49,673 nucleotides of DNA from Actinoplanes utahensis (lineage in GTDB: Bacteria > Actinomycetota > Actinomycetes > Mycobacteriales > Micromonosporaceae). Location of the stretch: contig NZ_BOMZ01000098.1 in the NCBI RefSeq assembly GCF_016862455.1, positions 1-49,673 of the forward strand, given 5' to 3'. How positions within the stretch are numbered: the stretch's first letter is position 1; each line of letters begins with the position of its first letter. The notes beneath the pieces were generated by a model. The model ran no database searches, had not been told where the DNA came from, and saw only the letters and a list, made by a program, of their open reading frames with translations. The translations under genes and the position numbers were made by a program. This document shows, piece by piece, positions 41,277-49,634 of this stretch.

Positions 41277-42581
41277 TCAGGCGAGGTGCATCGGGTCGCG
41301 GCTGAAGACGAAGGTGGCGATGTCGAGGTGGGTGGGGGCGCCGTCGGGGGAGCGGAGGATGCGCAGGACCTCGCCCTCGTTGGGGCCGGAGAGGCCGCGC
41401 CAGCGGTCCGGGGCCTCGCGGGCGAAGCGGGTCGGGGCGCCGGGGCCGCTCATGACCAGGGTGTCGCCCTCCGGGGTGATCGAGTGCTCGCGGCCCATCC
41501 ACCACCAGCGGCCGCAGATCTCGGCGGCCTCGCCCTCGGGAGCGGTGGGCGGCCGCCAGGGGGTGATCGGGTCGGGTTCGCTGTCCAGGGTGGCGGTCAG
41601 CGTGGACAGGCTGACCTGCTGAACGGTGGTGCCGTCGAGGCCGTAGGCGTTGGCGAAGACGATCACCCCGAACCGGCTGCGCCGATGAACCACGATATGA
41701 GCGACATATCCTGGCATGGAGCCGCCGTGTCCGACGTAGACGCGCTCGCCGACCCGGAACAGTTGCGGCCCGAGCCCGTGGCCCGCGGTCCACGACTCCA
41801 GGTCGCTGATGACCACGGGCGCGCACATCTCGTCGACGGTCTCCCGGGACAGCACCGCGGGCGCCGGATCGGCCAGGAACCCGGCCCACTTGGCCATGTC
41901 GGTGACGGTCGACCAGAGCTGACCGGCGGGCGCCATCGCGCCGGTGCCCGGCCGTGGCTCCTCGTGCAGGGCGCCGGTGAGGGCGTGCACGACATAACCC
42001 CTGGCGTACGGCTCCACCGGCGAGAAGGTGGTCCGTTTCATGCCGAGCGGGTCGAGGACGCGTTTGCCGACGAGTTCCGACCAGCCCATCCCGGTGACCT
42101 TCTCCACGACCGCGCCGAGCAGGCCGTACGCGAGGTTGGAGTAGCGGTAGCGCCGGTACGGCGGCCCGGCCAGCTTCTCGTAGGTCAGCTCGGCCAGCAG
42201 CTTGTCCACGTCACCGCCGGGGTTGCGTTCCCACCACGGGCCGTCCGGCTCGCGCTGCAGGCCGGAGACGTGCCCGAGCAGTTGCCGCAGCGTCACGCCG
42301 CCGATCGGGGTGCCCGGCAGGTGCCGGTAGAGCAGGTCGTCGAGGGCGAAGAACCCCTCGTCGCGCAGCTGCATGACGAGCGTCGCGGTGATGGTCTTGG
42401 TGATCGAGCCGAGCCGGTACTGCGTCTTCGGGTCCGGGCGCGGCTGCTCCCCGGCGGCCGCGAAGTGCAGCACCGCCCGATCGCGGACGACGGCGAGAGC
42501 GAGCGACGGCACCCGGCCGCCCGCCTGCGCCCGGGCGGCGATCTCATCGATCCGGCGAACGGTCTCCGGAAGCAACGACAC
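41277..42581 (-). CDS. Serine hydrolase, beta-lactamase class C fold
   Basis: A 434-aa protein of the class C beta-lactamase/esterase/DD-peptidase group. The SxxK motif is SITK in YRLGSITKTITA, the Tyr motif is YSN in RYRYSNLAYG, and HGG in VGHGGSMPG takes the KTG place. No signal peptide is seen, so it is likely a cytoplasmic esterase or peptidase. The C-terminal about 90 residues (EICGRWWWMGREHS) form a lipocalin-like extension typical of this subgroup. The GTG start has GAGGAGAGGG upstream. Confidence 0.9.
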   Translation of the reverse strand: MSLLPETVRRIDEIAARAQAGGRVPSLALAVVRDRAVLHFAAAGEQPRPDPKTQYRLGSITKTITATLVMQLRDEGFFALDDLLYRHLPGTPIGGVTLRQLLGHVSGLQREPDGPWWERNPGGDVDKLLAELTYEKLAGPPYRRYRYSNLAYGLLGAVVEKVTGMGWSELVGKRVLDPLGMKRTTFSPVEPYARGYVVHALTGALHEEPRPGTGAMAPAGQLWSTVTDMAKWAGFLADPAPAVLSRETVDEMCAPVVISDLESWTAGHGLGPQLFRVGERVYVGHGGSMPGYVAHIVVHRRSRFGVIVFANAYGLDGTTVQQVSLSTLTATLDSEPDPITPWRPPTAPEGEAAEICGRWWWMGREHSITPEGDTLVMSGPGAPTRFAREAPDRWRGLSGPNEGEVLRILRSPDGAPTHLDIATFVFSRDPMHLA

Positions 42582-42675
42582 GATGGTCCCTCTCCTCGTA
42601 CGAACTCATGGGTCTAACTGTTTCGAGCGGCTCCGGCTACTGCCCGTACGTGCTCGGGCGTGCCACGATCGAGGG

Positions 42676-43125
42676 GTGGAAGCCGTTCTCTGGATCGTCC
42701 TCGCCATCGCGCTGGCCATCGGCGAGGCTTTTACCGCGACGATTCTCGTCATCTTCTTCGCCGCGGGGGCCCTGGCCGCGGCGGGAGCGGCCGCGCTCGG
42801 CGCCGGCCCGCTGGTGCAGGTGATCGTCTTCGCCATCGTCTCCGGCATCTCGGTGGCGGCGGTCCGGCCGATCATCATGCGGCACGCCCGGTCCGCGCTC
42901 GAGACCGGGGAGACGCCGTTCGGTGTCGAGGCGATCGAGGGTTCTCGCGGCACGGTCGTGGACGCGGTGGACAGCGACCAGGGCATGATAAAGATCGACG
43001 GGGAGCTGTGGCAGGCCCGGTCGTTCGACGGTAACGAGACCTTCGCACCGGGTGAGCACGTCCGCGTCGTCAAGTTGCGCGGCACGACTCTCCTGGTGTG
43101 GCACGACGATTCGCCCCACATCTAG
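42676..43125 (+). CDS. NfeD-like membrane protein
   Basis: A 149-aa protein with two to three N-terminal transmembrane helices (AVLWIVLAIALAIGEAF, ATILVIFFAAGALAAAGAA, VQVIVFAIVSGISVAAV) and a C-terminal OB-fold (GSRGTVVDAV, GELWQARSF, GEHVRVVKLRGTTLLV). NfeD proteins pair with SPFH/stomatin proteins in membrane organisation, and the SPFH gene follows at once. GTG 42676 is preceded only by gagggg; the longer upstream frame overlaps the divergent promoter and is unlikely. Confidence 0.9.
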   Translation: MEAVLWIVLAIALAIGEAFTATILVIFFAAGALAAAGAAALGAGPLVQVIVFAIVSGISVAAVRPIIMRHARSALETGETPFGVEAIEGSRGTVVDAVDSDQGMIKIDGELWQARSFDGNETFAPGEHVRVVKLRGTTLLVWHDDSPHI

Positions 43126-43136
43126 GGAGTGGCGTC

Positions 43137-44246
43137 ATGGAATTCCTGATTCCCCTGCTCGGGCTAGTGATCCTGCTCTTCGCGGTGACGACGCTCGTGA
43201 AATCGGTCCGGATCGTCCCGCAACAGCGGATGGACGTGATCGAGCGGCTCGGCAAGTACAAGCGCACCCTCTCGCCCGGTCTCAACCTGCTGGTGCCGTT
43301 CGTCGACGCGGTGCGGACCAAGGTCGACATGCGCGAGCAGGTGGTCTCCTTCCCGCCGCAGCCGGTGATCACCTCGGACAACCTGGTGGTCTCGATCGAC
43401 ACGGTGCTCTACTTCAAGGTGGTCGACCCGGTGCGGGCCACCTACGAGATCTCGCACTTCCTGCAGGCGATCGAGCAGCTCACCGTCACCACCCTGCGCA
43501 ACGTGATCGGCTCGCTGGACCTGGAGCGGGCGCTGACCAGCCGCGACCAGATCAACAAGCACCTGTCCAGCGTGCTCGACGAGACCACCGGCCGCTGGGG
43601 CATCAAGGTCACCCGGGTGGAGCTCAAGGCGATCGAGCCGCCGCCCAGCATCCGTGACTCCATGGAGAAGCAGATGCGCGCCGAGCGGGAGCGCCGCGCC
43701 ACCATCCTGAACGCGGAGGGCCACAAGCAGGCCGCGATCCTCACCGCCGAGGGTGAGAAACAGTCGCAAGTGCTGCGCGCCGACGGAGACCGGCAGGCCC
43801 GGATCCTTCAGGCCGAGGGCCAGGCCAAGGCGATCCGCACCGTTTTCGACGCCATCCACCAGGCCAATCCGTCACAGAAGGTGCTCGCCTACCAATACCT
43901 GCAGTCCCTGCCGCAGATCGCCAACGGCACTGCCAACAAGGTGTGGATCCTGCCGACCGAGCTGACCAAGGCCCTGGAAGGCCTCGGCGGTGCGCTCGGC
44001 GGCCTGGGAAACATGGTCGGCGACGAGCCCCTGCAGAGCGTCGACTCGGAGGCGGCCGAGCGTGAGGCCCTGGCCGCGGCCGAGGCGGCGGCTGCCGAGG
44101 CGAAGAAGGTGGACGCCGAGGTGCGGCAGGCCGAGGCGGACGTGTCCGGCGGCCAGCAGGGTCTTCCCGCTCCGCATGCGATTCCTCCGGCGGCGGCGCT
44201 CGGCGGGGCTGACTACGATGGGTCGGCGCATGTGGAGAAACGCTGA
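43137..44246 (+). CDS. SPFH/Band 7 protein (QmcA/stomatin-like)
   Basis: A 369-aa membrane-anchored scaffold protein. An N-terminal helix (FLIPLLGLVILLFAVTTLV) is followed by the Band 7 domain (RMDVIERLGKYKRTLSPGLN, LVVSIDTVLYFKVVDP, TTLRNVIGSLDLERALTSRD), a coiled coil rich in Ala/Glu/Lys (RERRATILNAEGHKQAAIL) and a Glu/Ala tail. Oligomeric assembly at the cytoplasmic membrane is expected. ATG 43137 has AGGGAG upstream and lies 11 bp after the nfeD stop, so the two form an operon. Confidence 0.93.
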   Translation: MEFLIPLLGLVILLFAVTTLVKSVRIVPQQRMDVIERLGKYKRTLSPGLNLLVPFVDAVRTKVDMREQVVSFPPQPVITSDNLVVSIDTVLYFKVVDPVRATYEISHFLQAIEQLTVTTLRNVIGSLDLERALTSRDQINKHLSSVLDETTGRWGIKVTRVELKAIEPPPSIRDSMEKQMRAERERRATILNAEGHKQAAILTAEGEKQSQVLRADGDRQARILQAEGQAKAIRTVFDAIHQANPSQKVLAYQYLQSLPQIANGTANKVWILPTELTKALEGLGGALGGLGNMVGDEPLQSVDSEAAEREALAAAEAAAAEAKKVDAEVRQAEADVSGGQQGLPAPHAIPPAAALGGADYDGSAHVEKR

Positions 44247-44358
44247 TTTTGTGAGATCGGCCGCATCGCCGTGTGAATTTTTGGCATGCTTCCCAGCAGG
44301 ATTCCCGACCGGTGCCCCCGGCCGCTCGGCTTGTTGCCCCTGCTAGTGAGGCGGAGCC

Positions 44359-45033
44359 ATGAGCATCAGCCCTCGTCAGACGGCGAGTGGCCGGCCCTTG
44401 CGGGTCGCACCCGCATGGGTCGGCGCCCCGACCCCGACCCCCGTCGAGACGGACGGACATCTCCTGCCGGTTCGCGACGCGATCTGGATCTGGTCGGTCC
44501 GCAGATACGCGCGCCTGGCGCTGTGGGCGCTGCCGATGGCGGCGGTGCTCTACGGCTGGCTGACCCTCGGCGTGCAGGGCCCGCCCGGCCCGCTCGCCGT
44601 CGGCCTGCTCGCCGGATGGCTGGCCACCATCGCCCTGATCGCCCTGGCCGGGCTGCTCGCCGGATCCCGGACCCGGGTGTGCGCCCTGGCCGGGCTGCTC
44701 GTCACGCTGGCCGGTGTCACCCTGCTGGTGCCGCTGGCGGCCCTGTCCGAGGACGCGGTGGTGGCGAGCGCCCCGATGGCCGCCGGGCACGTCCCCGACC
44801 TGCTCACCACCGCCGCGGCGATCGCCTCCTCCGGGCTGCTGCTGCTCGGCTGGGCGGTCTTCCGGTCGAAGCTGGTCAACCCGGCCGACGGGGTGCTGCT
44901 GATGCTCGCCGCGGTGGCGATGGGCGCCGGCACCTCGATGTCCCAGCCGGTGCCCACCGTCGGCGCGTTGCTGCTGCTCGCCGCGGGCATGGGCCTGGCC
45001 TGGACCGGCGGCCGCCTGGTCCCGCTGCACTGA
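44359..45033 (+). CDS. Uncharacterised integral membrane protein
   Basis: A 224-aa protein with a 45-residue hydrophilic N-terminus (TDGHLLPVRDAIWIW at its end) and about five to six transmembrane helices (ALWALPMAAVLYGWLTLG, LLAGWLATIALIALAGLLAG, VCALAGLLVTLAGVTLLVPL, LLTTAAAIASSGLLLLGWAV, GVLLMLAAVAMGAGTSM, GALLLLAAGMGLAWTGG). I recognise no family. gaggcggag lies just upstream of the ATG. It follows the SPFH gene by 112 bp and ends one base from the convergent methyltransferase gene. Confidence 0.75.
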   Translation: MSISPRQTASGRPLRVAPAWVGAPTPTPVETDGHLLPVRDAIWIWSVRRYARLALWALPMAAVLYGWLTLGVQGPPGPLAVGLLAGWLATIALIALAGLLAGSRTRVCALAGLLVTLAGVTLLVPLAALSEDAVVASAPMAAGHVPDLLTTAAAIASSGLLLLGWAVFRSKLVNPADGVLLMLAAVAMGAGTSMSQPVPTVGALLLLAAGMGLAWTGGRLVPLH

Positions 45034-45034
45034 T

Positions 45035-45829
45035 TCAGCGGGTCAGCTCGTAGAACGCGATCGCCGCCGCCGTCGCCACGTTCAGCGAGTCGACGTTGTT
45101 GTACATCGGGATCACCACGCGGGCGTCGGCGGCCTCCAGCGCGGTCCGGGTCAGTCCCGGGCCCTCCGCGCCGAGCAGCAGGGCGGGCCTCTTCCGCTGC
45201 TCCTCGCCGAGGCTCTGCAGGGCGACCGCGCCCTCGCCCGGCGTGAGGGCGAGCAGGGCGAAACCGGCCTCCCGGATCGCCTGGAGCGTGCCGGGCCAGT
45301 CCTCCGACTTCGCGTACGGGATGGCGAACACCTCACCCATGCTGACCCGGACGGCCCGGCGGTAGAGCGGATCCGCGCAGTTCGGCGACAGGATCACGGC
45401 GTCGATGCCGAGAGCCGCCGCGCTCCGGAACAGCGCGCCGAGATTGGTGTGGGTGTTGAGCCCCTCCAGGACGGCCAGCGTCCGCGCCTTCGCCAGGACG
45501 TCCGCGATGTCGGGCAGGTCCCGGCGGTGGAACGAGGCGAGGATGCCCCGGTGCACGTGGAACCCGGTGATCGTCTCCAGGATCGCGGGCGGCGCCGAGT
45601 ACAGGGGCGCGCCGGCCGGCAGCCCGGCCAGCTGATCGACCCGCTTCTCGTCGACCAGCGCCGACCGCATCCGGTACCCGGCCCGCAGCGCCCGCTGGAT
45701 GACCAGCTCCCCCTCGGCGATGAACAGTCCGTTCGGCGGTTCCCACCGGGTCCGCAGTTCGACGTCGGTGAGGGCGCGGTAGTCACCGATCCGCGGATCG
45801 TCCGGGTCGGTGATGGTCAGAGCTGGCAC
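45035..45829 (-). CDS. SpoU/TrmH-family RNA 2'-O-methyltransferase
   Basis: A 264-aa SPOUT methyltransferase that uses S-adenosylmethionine on rRNA or tRNA ribose. The N-terminal substrate-binding domain (NGLFIAEGELVIQRALRAG) precedes the knotted catalytic domain with EGLNTHTNLGALFRSAAALG, LLLGAEGPGLT and VVIPMYNNVDSLNVATAAAI. The target nucleotide is unknown. I place the start at GTG 45829 (PALTITDPDDPRI); the long frame to 46153 lies over the next gene and is spurious. It is convergent with the membrane protein gene, one base apart. Confidence 0.93.
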   Translation of the reverse strand: MPALTITDPDDPRIGDYRALTDVELRTRWEPPNGLFIAEGELVIQRALRAGYRMRSALVDEKRVDQLAGLPAGAPLYSAPPAILETITGFHVHRGILASFHRRDLPDIADVLAKARTLAVLEGLNTHTNLGALFRSAAALGIDAVILSPNCADPLYRRAVRVSMGEVFAIPYAKSEDWPGTLQAIREAGFALLALTPGEGAVALQSLGEEQRKRPALLLGAEGPGLTRTALEAADARVVIPMYNNVDSLNVATAAAIAFYELTR

Positions 45830-45889
45830 ACCGGCATTCTGCCGGGTCCCGATTTCCGTCGTCCCGCCGAGCCGCCGCGGGTAGGGTCG

Positions 45890-47593
45890 ATGCTGTCGAG
45901 ACCGCCGGGGGTGTCCGTGTCGTCTGGTTCGGGACCGGGATCTGACCCGCATCTGCTCAGCCTGCTGCGTGCCATCCGATTGCGCCAGAACGCACCCGAT
46001 GCCGCCGCCGCGGGCGCGGCCGACACCGCCGCCGCCCTCTCCGAGCCGGCAGCCGGGAAGGACAAGGCCGAGGAGACGCCCCCGCAGGCGCCGCCCGCCG
46101 TCGAGCCGGTGAACCCACCACCCTATTTCTCCGGCCGCCGCCCCTCCGACCACGACCGGGTCGCCGCCGAGAACGCGCGCTCCGCGGCGCAGGAGCCCTC
46201 ACTCTGGCGCGGTGACCCGGGGGCCACCCTGGGCCGCGCCGGCCTGCAGCCACGCGCCGCCGCCCGCGGTTCGGTGCCACCGGTCGGCGGCATCACCCCG
46301 TCCGGCCCGACCACCCCGGTGCCGAACGTCCCGCCGGTCGCCGCCATCCGCCCACCCGCCGCGCCCGGCACCGACCTCCCGCCCCCGGCCGCGCCACCCC
46401 CGCCCGGCGCCTTCCTGCGCGGCGGCGGCTCCGCCCGGCGCGGTGGCCTCGGCAGCGACGGCATGGACCCGGCGGACGACGCCGCGCTGCTCGCCACCCA
46501 GCGCCTGCTCAGCACCAGCATCACCTTCGCCGGCGGCGTCGACGAGGTCGCCCAGCGCCTCTGGCAGGCCCTGCGCCAGGCCCAGCCCGAGCTGCTCACC
46601 GCGCTGCCCGGCGACCCGGAAGCGCAGCGGGCCCACCTGGCCGCCGCGCTCACCTGGCTGGTCCACCACATGGAGAACCCGCCGGCCCTGGTCTCCGGCT
46701 GCGGCCGGCTCGGCGCCGTCCTCGCCGTGTGCGGCGTCCAGTGGAAACAGCTGCAACTCGTCGGCGCCGCCCTGGCCGAGTCCCTGCGGGCCGGCATGTC
46801 CCCGGGCAACTGGCGGCAGGACTTCGACCACGCCTGGCGCTGGACCTGGCAGCACACCTACGAGTGGATCGTGCACGGCGGGACGCTCGCCGCCTACCAG
46901 CCGACCGTCTGGGACGCCGAGGTCGTCGCGCACGAACGACGCCGTTCCGACCTCGCGGTCATCCGGGTCCGCCCGTTCCTGCCGATGCCGTTCCGGCCCG
47001 GACAGTTCGCCCGCTTCGAGATCCCCGGCATGCCCGGCGTCTGGCGGCCGTACTCCCTGGCCGGCGCCCCGCACCGCGACTCCCTGATCGAGCTGCACGT
47101 CCGCGCCAAGAGCGAGAACGGCGTCAGCGGCGCCCTCGTCCACCGCGTCCGTCGCGGCCACCGCCTGCGGCTGACCGGCGCCGAAGGCGACATGGGCCTG
47201 CCCGAGACTCCCGGCCGCGGCGTCCTCATGATCGCCGGCGACACCGGGGTGGCCCCGATGAAGGCGATGCTCGCCGAACTCGCCGCCACCGAGGACACCC
47301 GCCCCGCCGTGCTCTTCTGGGGCGTCCGCGACCTGGACGAGCTCTACGACATCGAGGACCTCACCGACCTCACCGCCCGGATCCCGCGCGCCACCGTGGT
47401 CCCGGTGATCGCCGAGGGCGACTCCGGGCCGTACCTGTCCGGCCTGGTCACCGACGCCGTCGCCGCCTACGGCGAGTGGTCCCGCCACGAGGTCTACCTG
47501 GCCGGCCCGCCGCTGATGCTCGCCAACACCAGCGCCTCCCTGCTCCGCCTGGGCATCGAACCCGCCCAGATCCACCACGACCCCCCGGAGTAG
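45890..47593 (+). CDS. Globin-domain FAD/NAD(P)H reductase, flavohemoprotein-like, heme site doubtful
   Basis: A 567-aa protein. Residues 1-190 are Pro/Ala-rich and low complexity. A globin-like domain follows (about 200-335), then a ferredoxin-reductase FAD domain with RPYSL (386-390) and an NAD(P)-binding domain with AGDTGVAPMKA. The fusion resembles flavohemoglobins (nitric oxide dioxygenases). In the F-helix, where these have a proximal His five before the GV pair (H..YGV), the sequence is RLGAVLAVCGV, with Leu at the expected place (L278) and no His nearby. Heme binding is thus questionable. ATG 45890 is used; GTG 45917 is an alternative. Confidence 0.85.
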   Translation: MLSRPPGVSVSSGSGPGSDPHLLSLLRAIRLRQNAPDAAAAGAADTAAALSEPAAGKDKAEETPPQAPPAVEPVNPPPYFSGRRPSDHDRVAAENARSAAQEPSLWRGDPGATLGRAGLQPRAAARGSVPPVGGITPSGPTTPVPNVPPVAAIRPPAAPGTDLPPPAAPPPPGAFLRGGGSARRGGLGSDGMDPADDAALLATQRLLSTSITFAGGVDEVAQRLWQALRQAQPELLTALPGDPEAQRAHLAAALTWLVHHMENPPALVSGCGRLGAVLAVCGVQWKQLQLVGAALAESLRAGMSPGNWRQDFDHAWRWTWQHTYEWIVHGGTLAAYQPTVWDAEVVAHERRRSDLAVIRVRPFLPMPFRPGQFARFEIPGMPGVWRPYSLAGAPHRDSLIELHVRAKSENGVSGALVHRVRRGHRLRLTGAEGDMGLPETPGRGVLMIAGDTGVAPMKAMLAELAATEDTRPAVLFWGVRDLDELYDIEDLTDLTARIPRATVVPVIAEGDSGPYLSGLVTDAVAAYGEWSRHEVYLAGPPLMLANTSASLLRLGIEPAQIHHDPPE

Positions 47594-47686
47594 CCGCATG
47601 CCGGGCCTGCGGTCCGGTCACGGTGATCCCACTTCGCAGAACCGGCGATTCGTACGCTCGGGACCGGCCACGAACACACAGCGGCC

Positions 47687-47714
47687 GTCCCGTGGCCCCC
47701 GCGCGAGGTCCGCG
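47687..47714. repeat. Interspersed palindromic element, copy 2
   Basis: 28 bp beginning gtcccgtg and ending cgcgaggtccgcg, the partner of 21757-21785. It lies 94 bp after the globin-reductase stop. Confidence 0.6.
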
Positions 47715-47794
47715 GGGCTACTGCCGAAACGCGGCCGCCGGGCCGAATGCGGTGGTCGCCGCTACCCCTCGGGTCTTCTGGTCTGTGGGTCGCG

Positions 47795-47839
47795 AGCCGT
47801 GCGCCACGTGCGCGGCGGTCGCGTGCGTGGCGCACGGCT
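47795..47839. terminator. 14-bp stem hairpin, terminator candidate
   Basis: AGCCGTGCGCCACG (47795-47808) pairs perfectly with 47826-47839 across a 17-nt loop. It lies between the convergent globin-reductase and serine hydrolase genes. Confidence 0.65.
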
Positions 47840-47890
47840 GACCGCTGATGCGCGGCCGTGGAGATGCCGATCAGCGCGCGACGGTGCCGA

Positions 47891-49111
47891 TCAGCGCGTG
47901 AGCGTGCGGAGGACGGCGTTGATGAGGTCGGCGTTCTCACCGGCGGCGCCACCGGGGAAGCCGAAGCGGCGGCGGGTGTAGGCATAGGTGATGCCGTGAG
48001 ACGGGTCGGCGAGCGCATGGGTGCCCGCGGCGCCGCTGTGGCCGAAGGCGGACCCGCTCAGGCCGGGATAGCGGGGGTGCTGGGCCTCGAAGCCGAGACC
48101 GAAGTGGCTGTCCTCGCCGGTGACCCGGTCGGAGCCGGCGGAGGAGACGGCGGCGAACTGGTCGATGGTGGCCCGGTCGAGCAGGGGATCGGCGCCGTCG
48201 GCGCCCCAGAGGGCGGCGGCGTACATCCGGGCCAGGCCGCGGGCGCTCGCCACACCCCCGGCCGAGGACTGGCCGAGAGCCCGTACCGCCGGGATGTCGA
48301 TCCATTCGACGAGGTCGGTGGGCGGATCGGCGTTCAGGTTGAACGCGATCCCGGTGAGGCTGAGCGGCGCGATGTCCGGTTTCTGGGAAGCCGGCAGCAC
48401 CGGTAGATAGCGAGCGGCGGGCGTGCCACCGGCAGTCGGCGTAGTACGAGCGGCGACCGGCGTGGCGTCGGCAGACGGGGTAGTGCTGGCGGCGGCCGTG
48501 TCGCCTCCGGTGGGCGGGGCCGGCGTGTCGGTGGTGAAGGACGGGTCGCCGAGGAAGACGTCGACGGCGTAGGGAGTCCGGATCAGGGAGTGGAACAGTT
48601 CCTGGACGGTGTGGCCGGTGGCGCGTTCGGCGACGGCGCCGAGCAGGGCGCCGATCACGAAGGCGTGGTACCCGTAGGCGTGGCCGGGCTTCCAGAACGG
48701 CTTCTGGCGTACCAGTCGGTCGGCGAGGATCCGGTCGTCGGCGAGCTCGACGGTGTGGAAGCCGCCGTCGACGCCGATCAGGCCGCTGCGGTGGGCGAGC
48801 AGGTCGCGCAGGGTCAGGTCGTCCTTGCCGTCGCCGGCGAACTCCGGCCACCACGTGGTGACCCTGCGGTCCAGGTCGAGCACCCGGTCCTGGACGAGAC
48901 GTGCGATCACCAGGTGCGCGGCGCCCTTGGTGGCGGAGAAGACGCCGGTCAGGGTGTCCGGGCCGGCCGACGCGGTGGTCCAGAGGTCGACGACGAGCCG
49001 GCCCTCCACGTAGACGGCCAGCTGGGCGGCCCAGTCCTCGGTGACGACCTCGGCGAACACGTCGCGGACCTCGGCGTACGCGTCTTCGGTGGTGCCGTTC
49101 ACGTAGTCCAT
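47891..49111 (-). CDS. Serine hydrolase (EstB/beta-lactamase family) with Thr/Ala/Pro insertion
   Basis: A 406-aa class C-type hydrolase, probably an esterase. SxxK is SATK in FSATKGAAHL; the second motif region is YGYHAF, and HSG lies in FGHSGAAGTHA. Between FLGDPSFTTD and LPVLPASQKPD (about residues 185-245) is a low-complexity insertion of Thr, Ala, Pro and Gly that is not part of the fold. ATG 49111 is chosen over GTG 49132. It is divergent from the MarR gene, with inverted TATAGTCACC repeats in the 52-bp gap, so MarR probably controls it. Confidence 0.88.
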   Translation of the reverse strand: MDYVNGTTEDAYAEVRDVFAEVVTEDWAAQLAVYVEGRLVVDLWTTASAGPDTLTGVFSATKGAAHLVIARLVQDRVLDLDRRVTTWWPEFAGDGKDDLTLRDLLAHRSGLIGVDGGFHTVELADDRILADRLVRQKPFWKPGHAYGYHAFVIGALLGAVAERATGHTVQELFHSLIRTPYAVDVFLGDPSFTTDTPAPPTGGDTAAASTTPSADATPVAARTTPTAGGTPAARYLPVLPASQKPDIAPLSLTGIAFNLNADPPTDLVEWIDIPAVRALGQSSAGGVASARGLARMYAAALWGADGADPLLDRATIDQFAAVSSAGSDRVTGEDSHFGLGFEAQHPRYPGLSGSAFGHSGAAGTHALADPSHGITYAYTRRRFGFPGGAAGENADLINAVLRTLTR

Positions 49112-49123
49112 GGCCAGGGAACC

Positions 49124-49162
49124 TATAGTCACCGAATATGATAGTCAATGGAGGTGATTATA
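49124..49162. promoter_or_regulatory. MarR operator candidate with overlapping promoters
   Basis: TATAGTCACC (49124-49133) and GGTGATTATA (49153-49162) form an inverted repeat matching at 9 of 10 positions, with a further ATAGTCA at 49141-49147. The region is strikingly AT-rich and directly abuts the marR start at 49164, including its ggagg. Confidence 0.6.
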
Positions 49163-49163
49163 A

Positions 49164-49634
49164 ATGAATGTTACCATCTCGCGAATGCGGCGCAGTGAAC
49201 GCAAACAGCAGGAGCCGGACCTGGGTGTGCTCGCCAGCCGGCTGCTCTTCGGGGTGCAGAGCGAACTCTTCGCCACCCTGGCCCAGCAGGGACACGCCGG
49301 ACTCCGCCCGCAGCACGGCGCGGTGCTCGCCCACCTGGACGCCGAGGGCAGCCGCGCCACCGACCTGGCCCGGCACTCCGGCCAGCACAAACAGGTCGTC
49401 GGCAAGCTCGTCGACGAGCTGGAGCAACTGGGTTACGTGGAGCGCCGTCCCGATCCCACGGACCGGCGCGCCAAACTGATCGTCCCGACCGCCCGCGGCC
49501 TCGACCAGATGGAACGCTCCGACGCCATCGTCGCCGGCATCGAGGAGCGTGCCGCCTCCGCGGTGGGCGCGGAGGCGTACGCGACCTTCAAAGATCTTCT
49601 CCGGCGGGTGAGCGCACACCAGCGCGGCGGGTGA
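49164..49634 (+). CDS. MarR-family transcriptional regulator
   Basis: A 156-aa winged-helix repressor. The DNA-binding part runs from AVLAHLDAEGSRATDLARHS through KQVVGKLVDELEQLGYVERR to the wing DPTDRRAKLIVPTARG; flanking helices give the dimer interface. It starts with ATG 49164 and a ggaggtg Shine-Dalgarno embedded in the putative operator, so binding could also block translation initiation of its own gene. The probable target is the divergent serine hydrolase gene. The ligand is unknown. Confidence 0.92.
   Translation: MNVTISRMRRSERKQQEPDLGVLASRLLFGVQSELFATLAQQGHAGLRPQHGAVLAHLDAEGSRATDLARHSGQHKQVVGKLVDELEQLGYVERRPDPTDRRAKLIVPTARGLDQMERSDAIVAGIEERAASAVGAEAYATFKDLLRRVSAHQRGG

Larger units (their letters stand above)
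47594..47890. other. 297-bp convergent intergenic region
   Basis: Holds the 28-bp interspersed element and the 14-bp hairpin above, and near its right end a short direct repeat (tgccgatcagcgcg) at about 47866 and 47887 that runs into the serine hydrolase stop. No coding frame is convincing. Confidence 0.6.
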
